NCBI RefSeq assembly: GCF_004124325.1
Contig: NZ_QBDT01000001.1
Location: 5,022,001 to 5,086,000 of the forward strand
Direction: 5' to 3'
DNA: 64,000 bases
Source: Streptomyces sp. L2
Lineage (GTDB): Bacteria > Actinomycetota > Actinomycetes > Streptomycetales > Streptomycetaceae
In this document: positions 50,213-59,694 of the stretch, in pieces
Numbering within the stretch: the first letter of the stretch is position 1
Layout: each line of letters begins with the position of its first letter
The notes under the pieces: model-generated
The model's input: only the letters and a program-made list of their open reading frames with translations
Database searches by the model: none
What the model was told of the DNA's origin: nothing
Program-made: the position numbers and the translations under genes

Positions 50213-51613
50213 TCAGGTCGCGGGGGCCGGGGGCGAGGTCGCGAGCCCCGCTTCGTACAGGGCGTGGGCCGTGCGCAGGACCAGGGGGTCCTGGTGGCGG
50301 GCGGCGATGATCTGGAGGCCGACCGGGAGGCCGTCGGCGTCCGTGCCGACGGGGACCGTGGCCGCGGGCTGCTGAGTGAGGTTGAAGGGGTAGGTGAACG
50401 GCGTCCAGCCGGTCCAGCGGCGCAGCCCCGAGCCCGGCGGCACCTCCACGCCCGCCCCGAACGCCGTGAGCGGCAGCGTCGGCGTGACCAGCAGGTCGTA
50501 CGACTCGTGGAAGCGGCCCATCCGGCGCCCGAGATCCATCCGGACGTCCACCGCGGCCAGATAGTCCAGCGCGCTCAGCCGCCCGCCCAGCACGCACACC
50601 TCCCGCAACCCCGGGTCCAGCAGCTGCCGCTTGTGCGCGGACAGCCGCTGGGTGACGCGGGCCGCGCCGCTGAACCACAGCGTGTGGAACGCCTCCAGCG
50701 GATCACTGAAGTCCGGGTCGGTCTCCTCGACGAACGCCCCGAGGTCCGCGAGCCCCGCCACCGCCCGCCGTACCGCCGACGCGACCGCCGGGCGTACGGC
50801 CACCTGCCCGCCCAGCGACGGCGAGTACGCCACCCGTAGCCCCCGCACCCCGCCCTCCAGGCCCGTCACATACGACTCCGGCGCCGGCGGCAGCGCCGAC
50901 CAGTCGCGGGCGTCGGCGCCGCCGATGACGTCCATCATCAGCGCCGCGTCCGCCGCGTCCCGGCTCATCGGCCCGACGTGCGCCAGCGTGCCGAACGCGC
51001 TCGCCGGATACAGCGGCACCCTGCCGTACGTCGGTTTCAGCCCGAAGATCCCGCAGAAGGACGCCGGGATGCGCACGCTGCCCCCGCCGTCCGTGCCCAG
51101 CGACAGCGGACCCGCGCCGAGCGCGACGGCCGCCGCGCTGCCCCCGCTGGAGCCGCCCGCCGTACGCGACGGGTCGTGCGGGTTGCGGGTGACCCCGGAC
51201 AGCGGCGAGTCGGTGACCGCCTTCCAGCCGAACTCCGGAGTCGTCGTCTTCCCGATGAACACCGCGCCGTGCTCCCGCAGCCGGGCCACGGACGGCGCGT
51301 CCTCCTCCCAACTCCCCTGCTCAGGGATCGTCCTGGAACCGCGCAGGGTGGGCAGCCCGCGCTGCAGCAGGATGTCCTTCACCGTCACCGGCACCCCGTC
51401 CAGCAGCCCCTCCGGCTCGCCGCGCCGCCAGCGTGCCTCCGACTCCCGCGCGCGGGCGAGGGCGTCCTCCTCGGTGAGCCGCACGAACGCGTTCACCTCC
51501 GGCTGGATGCTCCGTGCCCGCTCCAGGGCCTCGCCGGTGGCCTCCACCGGACTGAACTCGGCCTTGCGGTAGCCGTCGAGGAGCTGGACGGCGGTGAGGT
51601 CGGTGAGCTGCAT
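50213..51613 (-). CDS. Amidase signature-family hydrolase
   Basis: The 466-residue enzyme has the Ser-cisSer-Lys triad: K79 in GVPVTVKD, S155 in TAGGSSGGSAAAVALG and S179 in GTDGGGSVRIPA. It hydrolyses a C-N amide bond to acid plus ammonia or amine. GGGAGGG precedes the ATG and overlaps the dehydrogenase stop region (15-base gap), so it is transcribed with that gene. In this cluster it may open or deamidate a dicarboxylic-acid amide. Confidence 0.9.
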   Translation of the reverse strand: MQLTDLTAVQLLDGYRKAEFSPVEATGEALERARSIQPEVNAFVRLTEEDALARARESEARWRRGEPEGLLDGVPVTVKDILLQRGLPTLRGSRTIPEQGSWEEDAPSVARLREHGAVFIGKTTTPEFGWKAVTDSPLSGVTRNPHDPSRTAGGSSGGSAAAVALGAGPLSLGTDGGGSVRIPASFCGIFGLKPTYGRVPLYPASAFGTLAHVGPMSRDAADAALMMDVIGGADARDWSALPPAPESYVTGLEGGVRGLRVAYSPSLGGQVAVRPAVASAVRRAVAGLADLGAFVEETDPDFSDPLEAFHTLWFSGAARVTQRLSAHKRQLLDPGLREVCVLGGRLSALDYLAAVDVRMDLGRRMGRFHESYDLLVTPTLPLTAFGAGVEVPPGSGLRRWTGWTPFTYPFNLTQQPAATVPVGTDADGLPVGLQIIAARHQDPLVLRTAHALYEAGLATSPPAPAT

Positions 51614-51628
51614 GCACCCTCCCGGGGG

Positions 51629-52591
51629 TCAGTGACCGGGTACGTATCCGCGCTTCTTGTCCACCACGTTCACCAGTGATCTGCCCAGCGCCCACCGCTC
51701 GTACAACTCCACGAACTGATGACCCAGTTCATCCCGCCAGCCGACCGTGTCACCGCTCATGTGCGGGGACACGATGAGCCCCTCCAGCTCCCACAACGGA
51801 CTGTCCGCGGGCAGCGGTTCCGCGGTGAACACGTCCAGCGCGGCGCCCGCGATCCAGCGCCGCCGCAGCGCCTCGGCGAGGGCCTCCTCGTCGACGAGCT
51901 GCCCGCGGCCGACGTTCACGAAGAACGCCGACGGCTGCATCACGCCGAAACGCCGGGCGTCGAACATGCCGTACGTCTGCTCGGTCAGCGGGGCCGCGGC
52001 GATCACCCAGTCCGCGCGGGACAGCAGCCGGTCCAGGTCCTCCGGGCCGTGCACGCCGTCCCGGGCGGACCGCCCGACCAGGGCGGTCGTCACGTCCAGG
52101 GCGCCGAGGGTGCGGGCGATCGCCCGGCCGATCGGCCCGGAGCCCACCACGCACGCGCGCGTGCCCGCCACCCGCCTGCTCTCCCGGTGCCGCCAGGTCC
52201 GCTCCCGCTGGAGGGCCAGGGTGCGCGGCAGGTCCTTCGCGGCGGCCAGCACCAGGGCGGCCACGTACTCGGCGATCGGCTGGTCGAAGATCCCGCGCGC
52301 GTTGGTCACCACCGTGTCCGAGGCGGCCAGCTCCGGGCACATCAGATGGTCCACGCCCGCGCTCGCCGAGTGCACCCAGCCCGGCCGCGGCCCGTCGCCC
52401 GGCCAGGCCTCACGGACCGCGTGCGAGGTGAAGTCCCACACCAGCAGGACGTCCGCCTCGGGCAGCCGTCCGGCCAGCCCGGCCGCGTCGGTGTGCACGA
52501 TCCGGGCCCGCCCGGTGAGCCGGCCGAGCCGGGGCGGCGGGTCGGCGTCCAGGACGAGGAGGGTGGGACGGTCGGCGAGGGGAGCCTGCAA
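51629..52591 (-). CDS. D-2-hydroxyacid dehydrogenase
   Basis: The 320-residue product shows the NAD-binding loop CVVGSGPIGRAIARTLGA, catalytic Arg in FVNVGRGQLVDE, Glu in DVFTAEPLP and His in SPHMSGDTVG. It interconverts 2-oxo and D-2-hydroxy acids with NAD(P)H. TTG 52591 is chosen because GGAGG lies six bases upstream; GTG 52615 is an alternative. It diverges from the isomerase pair across a 184-base gap that should hold both promoters. Confidence 0.88.
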   Translation of the reverse strand: MQAPLADRPTLLVLDADPPPRLGRLTGRARIVHTDAAGLAGRLPEADVLLVWDFTSHAVREAWPGDGPRPGWVHSASAGVDHLMCPELAASDTVVTNARGIFDQPIAEYVAALVLAAAKDLPRTLALQRERTWRHRESRRVAGTRACVVGSGPIGRAIARTLGALDVTTALVGRSARDGVHGPEDLDRLLSRADWVIAAAPLTEQTYGMFDARRFGVMQPSAFFVNVGRGQLVDEEALAEALRRRWIAGAALDVFTAEPLPADSPLWELEGLIVSPHMSGDTVGWRDELGHQFVELYERWALGRSLVNVVDKKRGYVPGH

Positions 52592-52775
52592 GCCGGTCCT
52601 CCGAAAGTCGGACACGCACGGACGGGAACAGTCTGGGGCACACGGCGGCACCCGATCGGAAAGTGTCTGAGATGCGCGGATTGACCACGCTCGCACCCGA
52701 ACCTACCGTCGTCAACACGGGCGTACCCACGATCCGTTGCCCAGCCCTCTTTCGAGCGTGAGGCCGGTGTCTGCC

Positions 52776-53564
52776 ATGGACATCTCCTTTCTCGGCGGCC
52801 CCCGCCCCCAGCGCGGCGTCGGCGTCGTGGCGCCCTTCGACTTCGCGCTCGACCGCGAGCTGTGGCGCTGGGTCCCCGACGACGTGTCCCTGCACCTGAC
52901 CCGGACGCCGTACGTGCCCGTCGAGGTCAGCCTGGACCTGGCCCGGCTGGTCAGCGAGCACGAGACCCTCGGTGACGCCGTCCGCGCCCTGACCGCCGTA
53001 GCACCCGAGGTCGTCGCCTACGCCTGCACCTCCGGCAGCTTCGTCGGCGGCATCGCCGGCGAGCGGGCCATGTGCGAGGCGATGACCCGGTCCGGCGCGC
53101 TGCCCTCGGTCACCACCTCCGGGGCGCTGCTGGAGGCCTTCGAAGAGCTGCGGATACGCCGGGTCGCGCTGGTCACGCCGTACACCGTGTCCGTGACGCG
53201 GGTGCTGGAGGAGTACGTCGCCGAGGCCGGCGTCCAGGTCACGGGCTGCGCCTTCATGGGGCTGACCCGGCACATCTGGCGGGTGCCGTACCGGGACGTC
53301 GTCGACATGGCCCGGCACGCGGTCCGGCCCGGCGCCGCCGACGCGCTCTTCATCTCCTGCACGAACCTGCCGACGTACGACGTCATCCCGCAGCTGGAGG
53401 CCGAACTGCGCATCCCGGTCCTCTCGGCCAACCAGGTCACGATGTGGGCGGCGCTGCGCCGGCTGGGTACCCGAGCGGTGGGGCCCTATCAGGCGCTGCT
53501 GGACGAGGCCGCGCGGGCGTGGCCCCCCGTACTGCCCGAAGAGACGCAGGAAGGCTGGACATGA
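52776..53564 (+). CDS. Asp/Glu racemase superfamily protein (maleate isomerase/arylmalonate decarboxylase type), both cysteines present
   Basis: The 262-residue protein has the two-domain fold with the two active-site cysteines, C84 in YACTSGSFVGG and C195 in LFISCTNLPTYD. Family members racemise acidic amino acids, isomerise maleate or decarboxylate substituted malonates without cofactor. The ATG start is supported by family alignment; GAGG lies 13 bases upstream. The following paralogue overlaps by ATGA. Confidence 0.85.
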   Translation: MDISFLGGPRPQRGVGVVAPFDFALDRELWRWVPDDVSLHLTRTPYVPVEVSLDLARLVSEHETLGDAVRALTAVAPEVVAYACTSGSFVGGIAGERAMCEAMTRSGALPSVTTSGALLEAFEELRIRRVALVTPYTVSVTRVLEEYVAEAGVQVTGCAFMGLTRHIWRVPYRDVVDMARHAVRPGAADALFISCTNLPTYDVIPQLEAELRIPVLSANQVTMWAALRRLGTRAVGPYQALLDEAARAWPPVLPEETQEGWT

Positions 53565-54292
53565 CAGCACTCGGATTCCTTTACCCGGGCCACTCCGGCG
53601 AGGACGACTATCCGCGCATCGAGCAGCTCCTGGGCAGCGACATCCGGGTGGACCTGGTCCACACCGACATCGGCGAGGACGCGCACCGCGTGGACGCGCT
53701 GCGCGAGATGGGCTCCGCGGAGCGGCTCGCCGGCGGCATGGAGGGGCTGCGGCTGGCCGGCGCCGAGACGGTGGTGTGGGCGTGCACCAGCGGCAGCTTC
53801 GTCTACGGCTGGGAGGGCGCCCAGGAGCAGGTGCGCGGGCTGGCCCGGCTGGCCGGGATGCCGGCGTCCTCGACGTCCTTCGCGTTCGTGCAGTCGGCGC
53901 GGGAGCTGGGGGTACGGCGGGTGGCCGTGGGGGCGACGTACCCGGAGGACGTGGCCGCCCTGTTCGCGGAGTTCCTGCGAGCCGGCGGGCTGGAGGTCAC
54001 CGGGGTCCGGTCGTCGGGGATCATCACGGCGGCGGAGGTCGGGACGTGGGGCGAGGAGGAGGTCCTGACCTTGGCGCGCTCCGCGGACTCGCCCGAGGCG
54101 GAGGCCGTCCTCCTGCCGGACACGGCCCTGCATACGGCGGCGCACGTACCGGCCCTGGAGAAGGCCCTCTCCAAGCCGGTCCTCACGGCCAACCAGGTCA
54201 CGGTCTGGGAGGGCCTGAGGCTGGCCGACCGCCGAGTGAACGCGCCGGCACTGGGGGCGCTGTTCACTCGGGAGCCGTTGGTCCAGGCGTGA
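53561..54292 (+). CDS. Asp/Glu racemase superfamily paralogue, second cysteine replaced by Asp
   Basis: The 243-residue paralogue keeps the N-terminal cysteine (C75 in WACTSGSFVYGW) but has LLPDTALHTAAHVP, with D187 where the partner has C195. A one-cysteine enzyme cannot use the two-base racemase mechanism. It may be a decarboxylase or lyase with different chemistry, or a regulatory or structural partner of the upstream protein. ATGA overlap indicates coupled translation. The stop lies 14 bases from the convergent lipoprotein gene. Confidence 0.82.
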   Translation: MTALGFLYPGHSGEDDYPRIEQLLGSDIRVDLVHTDIGEDAHRVDALREMGSAERLAGGMEGLRLAGAETVVWACTSGSFVYGWEGAQEQVRGLARLAGMPASSTSFAFVQSARELGVRRVAVGATYPEDVAALFAEFLRAGGLEVTGVRSSGIITAAEVGTWGEEEVLTLARSADSPEAEAVLLPDTALHTAAHVPALEKALSKPVLTANQVTVWEGLRLADRRVNAPALGALFTREPLVQA

Positions 54293-54306
54293 GCGAAAGA
54301 TCGAGG

Positions 54307-55020
54307 CTAACCGGTATGCACCTGTCCACTCTTCGAGACTGTGTAATAGTCGGGTGCGGTAAGTTCGAGTTTGAACACCATGCCGTATCGTTTACGGATG
54401 GCTGTCACTGATTGCATTTCGCGTTCTCGCACACACCTGCGCACGGGCGGGTCACTTCCGACGCACTGATCCGGCTCCGTGATGGTCAGAGATGGGCGGT
54501 CGTCACGCACCGGGTCCCACGACAGGGTATGCGATGGAAGGGAAAGTTGTGGAACTTCCGCATGGCCGTCGGTATGCCGGTAGTAGTTGACGAACTGCCC
54601 ATTGGCTTGATGGGTAAACGGAATGGCAGATCCGCTTTTATCGCCAGCGGCCAGTACGCCGTCAAGCACGGAAACGATTTTCTTGGGATCAGCTCCGTAA
54701 TATGCGGTGACCTGTATTGAGCAGCGAATCTTATAGGTGTCGGCCCCGTTTGAGTCGATCCACTGTTTTGCTCGGCCACCGATGCAGTTGTCTCGCAGAA
54801 CGAGCATACCGAGTTTGAGGGGGGTTCGGTCGGCATAGGCGTGCACAACGTCTCGGAGTCGGCTCTCGGTTTTCTGTCGAGCTTGGGCCGCCTGAGCGCT
54901 GCCAGCGAGCCTTCGGACCTCTTTCGGGCTGGTGGCGCGGACCTGAGATGAGCATGCAGAGAGGGCCACCACGATGATGGTGGCGACGGTGCCCCACATG
55001 GTCTTTCGAGAGCCCGGCAT
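54307..55020 (-). CDS. Lipoprotein, 237 aa
   Basis: The start is MPGSRKTMWGTVATIIVVAL, with GAGAGGA upstream, leading to a lipobox ALSAC. The mature protein is hydrophilic, contains paired cysteines (DNCIGG, IRCSIQ, DQCVGS, RRCVRE) and an acidic/aromatic C-terminal half. No family is recognised. It lies at the start of the A/T-richer segment of secreted proteins. Confidence 0.75.
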   Translation of the reverse strand: MPGSRKTMWGTVATIIVVALSACSSQVRATSPKEVRRLAGSAQAAQARQKTESRLRDVVHAYADRTPLKLGMLVLRDNCIGGRAKQWIDSNGADTYKIRCSIQVTAYYGADPKKIVSVLDGVLAAGDKSGSAIPFTHQANGQFVNYYRHTDGHAEVPQLSLPSHTLSWDPVRDDRPSLTITEPDQCVGSDPPVRRCVREREMQSVTAIRKRYGMVFKLELTAPDYYTVSKSGQVHTG

Positions 55021-55118
55021 GTTCCTGTCCTCTCTCGGTGCGCGCCCTCGGCGCCCTTCTTGCAACTGTCCCGCATCGCGGGCAGGTTGCGCCTGAGTAC
55101 CCGTACCTATGTGCGGCC

Positions 55119-55154
55119 GCTCCGGGGCAGCACGCGTTCGCGCTGCCCCGGAGC
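55119..55154 (-). terminator. Terminator of the 1,357-aa secreted protein gene
   Basis: GCTCCGGGGCAGC (55119-55131) pairs perfectly with GCTGCCCCGGAGC (55142-55154), five bases beyond the stop codon on the minus strand. Confidence 0.75.
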
Positions 55155-55159
55155 TCTCG

Positions 55160-58100
55160 CTAGAGACTCATGCCGGCCATGACGCGCTCGAGCGCGTTGG
55201 CGTAGAGACGCGCTCCACCGATCTTCGGGTGGAACGACTCAGCAGACAGTCCGTAGTTACGGAGAATCGGCCAGTCTCGCAGAGGATTGTCCGAGGTGGT
55301 GAGGGTCTTGACGATGCCGTGGACCTGTTCTGGGTCCCCGCATACCCCCTTGCCCGCGAAGTCGGTCGCCGGGTTGGAGTACCAGGCGAACTGACCCTGT
55401 TGGTTCACGTCGTCGACCGCAGCCTGCATGGCCGTAGCCAGCGTGCCGGCGGTGTTGTTGAGCCAGTTCGTGGAGTCCGCGGACAGTCCGAGCTGAGCGG
55501 CTCCGACCCCGACCCGCAGACAGGACCCGCTGTCGGAGATCAGGGGAGGGTAGCCCATGAGAACGACTTTCGCGTCTGGGGCGTTGATGTGGATCTCTTT
55601 CAGCGTCTTCACGATGTCTGGGCGAACAATTTCGTTGATGATGCCTGGCACGGCCGTTTTCAACGGTTGCCCGATGAACTTGTCGTCCCGTTGATTGACA
55701 TACGGGTCCGTGTCGCCGGCACCGAACGTCTTGTCGCCACAGTTGCCGACTCCGAATGAGATCAGGCACTTTTGCACGATGTCGCCGAACCGCGCATCGT
55801 TGCCGCCGATGGAAATCGTGACCAAGGTCGTGTTGTTGTCGAGGTAGCCTTGATCGATCTGTGGTATCTCCCCACCATTTTTCTGTGTTACTCCCAGGAC
55901 ATTATAAGTTCGAGCACCAGAACAGGCGATGAGGTGGTAATCCATGCGCGCGCTCCACGAGTCGTCCAGGTCTGAAGTCGGAAGTTCTTCTCCTGGCAGC
56001 TTCGCTTGCCTGGACCAGGCTTGACGGGAGCGGTGACAGGCATCACGCGTATTGTCGTCCCGGTAGTTACTCTCCGGGTAGTAGTCCTTGTTGCCCTCTG
56101 AGGCTCCTTCGCCGGATGAGTAGGAGTCGCCCATGGCGACGACCGAGTGGTTCGGTTTTCCGGGGAGTGCCTGGAAGGCGACGGTGTCCCAGGCGATGTC
56201 CTCGTCTGCTGTGCCGTCGTCGGTGGCGTTGGTCAGTGTGACACTGGGGGTTCCGGTGAAGTGGAAGGCGCCGAGGCTGACCCAGCGGTTCCCGCGCTGC
56301 TCCACGATGCGCTGGCTGGAAGTGCTGTCGGAGCCGCCGACTACGTATGCCGCTTGTCTCGTCTGCGCTCCGGTGTCGGGGAGGTGTACGAGGACACGTG
56401 CCCAGGACACCCTCTGGTTGAGCTTCCAAATCCCTCTGATGGTCATCAGTCCGCTGTCCCCGCCGAGATGGGCGATGTTGCGGGCGTGGGCGTACCAGAA
56501 GTGGCCGCCGTAGCCTCCGCCGACCTGGTGGAGGTCTGCTTTGGCTTCGTAGTGGTTGCTGGTGTCAGATGTGAAGCTGAGTTTGAAGCTCCCCGCGGAC
56601 TTGAGTTTGTCGCAGTCGTTGTTCCCGGTCCATGTCGGGGTGCCGTCGGGTAGGGAGGTGATGATCATCCAGGAGGCCGGGGCTCCGGTGCATTGGGGGG
56701 TGCCGTATTGGAGGCGGGTTCCGCGTCCTGGTTCCTGGACGAGCGTCTTGTATTTGATGAGTTCGTGGCCGCAGCTGGTGTCGCAGTCGCTCTTCCAGGT
56801 CGCGTTGGGGGCGTGCCACCAGTACTGGGCGTAGCAGTCTGTGGTGTGGCAGTCGGGTGGGTTGGTGGAGTTGCAGTTGTTGTAGCCGTTGCAGAAGGTG
56901 TTGATCGGTGGGGAGACCTGGCTGCGCTGTTTGGTGTAGAGCCACCAGGCGGGCCGGAAGCCGGCGGAGGAGTAACCGGATTCGCCGGGCCAGTCCTGGC
57001 GGCCGGAGGTGGCGTAGGAGTAGCCGGTGTCGATGGACCAGGCGGACCAGCCCATCACCTTTTCCTCGTACGGCCAGTCCTGGGGGTGGGCGGCGTCGTG
57101 GTTGGCGTTGGTGCCGTCCACGTCGGTGTCCATGAAGGGGTGGTTCCAGCTCTTCTTGTAGATGGGGTTGGCGGGGTTGTTGTACCAGCCGAGGCCCCAG
57201 GGGCCGCTGGAGTGGGGGGCAGGGGGGTTGAAGCCGAGGTTGTAGTTCCACACGGCGGTGAACCAGTTCTCCACCCGTGAGGGGTCGTCGTTGTTGACGG
57301 TGACTTTCTGGCCGGGCTTGTGGACCTCGTTCCACTTGTCGGCGAGGATCTTCATGGACGCGGCGATGTTCGTCGCGTAGTCGATGGCGACGGCTTTCTG
57401 CAGCTGCGGCGACAGGCTGGTCTCGCCGGTCTTTTCGTGTCCGGCCAGGCGCATGCCGTCGGTGACCTGTCCGACGCCGTAGCCGCAGTCGGAGTTGGTC
57501 CAGTCGATCTTCCAGTAGGAGTCCGGGTTGTCCGGGTCGGTCTTGTGCCCGTAGTAGCCGTCCACCGCGGCGAGCGGGTTGCCCATCTGACCGGGGATGA
57601 CGCCGCGTTCGGCCTGCCAGAGGTTGGATTCCTGGGCCATGATGCCCAGCATCACGTTCGCGGGGATTCTGCCTCCGCCGAGCAGGGTGGGCGGTTTGAA
57701 CAGGCCCTGCGGGTCGATGGTGAGCAGGCCCGTCTGGAGGCGGTAGCCGCCCTGGCGGAGGTAGCCGCCACGGAGATCACCGCGGATGGCCATGTCGACG
57801 GCCCATTCGACCTGGTTGGGAGTCGGCTGCAAGGCTTGGGCGTGGACATCGTTGCGGGAGACGGCGCACCAGCGGTCGGGGTCGGTCGGGTCGTTCGAGA
57901 CGGCCGTCGCGGTCCGCGTCAGCGGCGATGTTCCTCCTGCGGCTGCCTTGTGACCGGCGGTCAGGGCGGGTGAGATCCGGCTGTGCCCTGTGGGTGCCGT
58001 GCTGCTGGTGAGTGACTGGCTGATCCTGGTACCGGTGGTGGTCGCGGTGGACGTCACAGTCACCGGAGCGGAGCTGTCCAGCGTGCCCGGGGCCTGCGCC

Positions 58101-59233
58101 GACGTGGGGTGCGAGCCTTCGGTCTTGGTGAATCCCCGGCCCGCGTTCTTGATCCTTGCGATGCCTGCGCGCATGCCGGGCGTGAGGACCGGGTCGACGG
58201 CCAGACGCCCCTGGCTGGAGATGTCCGTGTCGGCCGAGGCGCTGATCGGGGTGATTCCGCTGCCTTCGACCTGGGGGGTGCCGGTGGGATGCCCCGTGAG
58301 GAACACCTTCGTGGACCCGCTGCGCTTCAGGTCGAGATCGCCGAGCGTGCCCGTGGCGATCGTGACCGTCGTGCCATGCCGCTTCCAAACTCTGGCGCGG
58401 GCTTTCGTGGTTCCGTCGCGCTCGACGAAGGCGACGTTCCCGTCGCCGATGGGGTGGATGTCGAAGGGCACACCACCGGTCGTGAGAAGGTTCTTGACCT
58501 TGCCGGAACGGCCGAGGTGTACCAGATGGTGGCCCAGGGAGGCGACCGTGCCGTCCTTGACGGGGACGGCGCTGGTGACCTCACCCTTGGCCGCCGCCTG
58601 GCCCAGAACCTTCCCAGAGGTGTTCACGCTCACCACACGGGTCCTCGTGTGGCCGGCGTCGTTCATGTCGCGGAAGGCGGTGAACGCGGCGGTGCGGGTC
58701 GCCGGGTTGCAGGCCGGGTCGAAGTAGGCCAGTGACGCGGTGAACGGCAGCTTCGTCACACGGCCGGTGGCCAGGTCGACGACGGCCGCGAAAGCACCGC
58801 CCTGCATGAGATCCGGCTTGTTCTGGAACGTACGCGGCGCGTACACGACGGCAGCGTGGTCGTGATCCATGACGCACTGGTTGCCGATCCACGAATCCGC
58901 AGGCATTCCCGGCTCGTTGAGGACGGCGGCCGTCTTCCAGGAGTACGCCTTGCTGCTGTCGGCGACGAGGATCTTCAGGCCGTCGGCGTCGGCGGCAGCG
59001 GTCACCGCCCGGTCGTCGCTCGCCTTCCACCCCTTGCCAAGCTTCTTGTCCGGATCACTGACCCGGACGGGAGAGGCCGGCTGGCCATGTCCCGGCGCCG
59101 GCTTGCCCCCATGCCCCGGGGTGGGACTCGTCCGCGACGCCGCAAGAGCTGGCGCGGAATGCATGAAGCCGCATGTCAGTGCGGCGCAAGTGACCAGAGC
59201 GGCCGCATGCGCGCGCGTTCGTCTGAGTACCAA
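55160..59233 (-). CDS. Large secreted multidomain protein: transglycosylase-like, golvesin-like and SGNH hydrolase domains
   Basis: The 1,357-residue protein has a signal peptide (cleavage near ALAAS) and an N-terminal half (about 50-380) of repeated beta-strand segments suggesting a propeller or sandwich. A central part carries a lytic-transglycosylase-like motif (IMAQESNLWQAERG near residue 535; DCGYGVGQVTDGM), and a golvesin-type beta domain follows (LVHLPDTGAQTRQAAYVV). The SGNH/GDSL hydrolase spans about 1026-1357: GDSYSSGEG (1035-1043), ACSGA, GGND (1143-1146) and SFHP with Ser/His 1333-1335. It is likely a cell-wall or envelope-glycan processing enzyme that cuts glycan and removes acyl groups. 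Confidence 0.88.
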   Translation of the reverse strand: MVLRRTRAHAAALVTCAALTCGFMHSAPALAASRTSPTPGHGGKPAPGHGQPASPVRVSDPDKKLGKGWKASDDRAVTAAADADGLKILVADSSKAYSWKTAAVLNEPGMPADSWIGNQCVMDHDHAAVVYAPRTFQNKPDLMQGGAFAAVVDLATGRVTKLPFTASLAYFDPACNPATRTAAFTAFRDMNDAGHTRTRVVSVNTSGKVLGQAAAKGEVTSAVPVKDGTVASLGHHLVHLGRSGKVKNLLTTGGVPFDIHPIGDGNVAFVERDGTTKARARVWKRHGTTVTIATGTLGDLDLKRSGSTKVFLTGHPTGTPQVEGSGITPISASADTDISSQGRLAVDPVLTPGMRAGIARIKNAGRGFTKTEGSHPTSAQAPGTLDSSAPVTVTSTATTTGTRISQSLTSSTAPTGHSRISPALTAGHKAAAGGTSPLTRTATAVSNDPTDPDRWCAVSRNDVHAQALQPTPNQVEWAVDMAIRGDLRGGYLRQGGYRLQTGLLTIDPQGLFKPPTLLGGGRIPANVMLGIMAQESNLWQAERGVIPGQMGNPLAAVDGYYGHKTDPDNPDSYWKIDWTNSDCGYGVGQVTDGMRLAGHEKTGETSLSPQLQKAVAIDYATNIAASMKILADKWNEVHKPGQKVTVNNDDPSRVENWFTAVWNYNLGFNPPAPHSSGPWGLGWYNNPANPIYKKSWNHPFMDTDVDGTNANHDAAHPQDWPYEEKVMGWSAWSIDTGYSYATSGRQDWPGESGYSSAGFRPAWWLYTKQRSQVSPPINTFCNGYNNCNSTNPPDCHTTDCYAQYWWHAPNATWKSDCDTSCGHELIKYKTLVQEPGRGTRLQYGTPQCTGAPASWMIITSLPDGTPTWTGNNDCDKLKSAGSFKLSFTSDTSNHYEAKADLHQVGGGYGGHFWYAHARNIAHLGGDSGLMTIRGIWKLNQRVSWARVLVHLPDTGAQTRQAAYVVGGSDSTSSQRIVEQRGNRWVSLGAFHFTGTPSVTLTNATDDGTADEDIAWDTVAFQALPGKPNHSVVAMGDSYSSGEGASEGNKDYYPESNYRDDNTRDACHRSRQAWSRQAKLPGEELPTSDLDDSWSARMDYHLIACSGARTYNVLGVTQKNGGEIPQIDQGYLDNNTTLVTISIGGNDARFGDIVQKCLISFGVGNCGDKTFGAGDTDPYVNQRDDKFIGQPLKTAVPGIINEIVRPDIVKTLKEIHINAPDAKVVLMGYPPLISDSGSCLRVGVGAAQLGLSADSTNWLNNTAGTLATAMQAAVDDVNQQGQFAWYSNPATDFAGKGVCGDPEQVHGIVKTLTTSDNPLRDWPILRNYGLSAESFHPKIGGARLYANALERVMAGMSL

Positions 59234-59694
59234 GAGAGCGTTCCCCGTTTCTCATCGAGGTATCCGTGCTTTTAAAGGCACGGCTCCACCCGCGCACTGC
59301 CAACGCAGAGATTGAGAGTTACCGGGCGGAAGTTCGGGTGGCCGGGCGGTGGTGCCGCACGAACCGTTTCCGACGCGGAAGTTACGTCTGCAAGTTGGTC
59401 CGGCCGCATCAGTGCATCGGGGGCTAATTGCGCAACACGACCACCGTGTCGGCTTTGATGTGAAGCATCGGGTGGCGCTTCGACTCTGACTTACCGGGTC
59501 ATGGCCGCGGGCTCTGCTGCTGGCGCGCGCAATTGGGCCCCTTCTGCTCTCCCGCCAGGCCCGTCGGATGCGCAGGCCAATGAGCAACAGCACTGGGTGA
59601 GGAGGCTATGTACGACTGCGGCAGGGCCCGGCCGATATGGCTCTGCCGCAGCACGAACATCATCAGTGTGAAGTGGTCAAATCCTCACAATGAG
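59234..59694. other. Intergenic region without a supported gene
   Basis: The 461 bases hold the upstream region of the large secreted-protein gene. A near-palindrome CCGTGC-N8-GCACGG lies at 59264-59283 around TTTTAAAG, a possible promoter-proximal site. Open frames here (for example 59252-59593 minus) have no coding signature. Confidence 0.5.
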
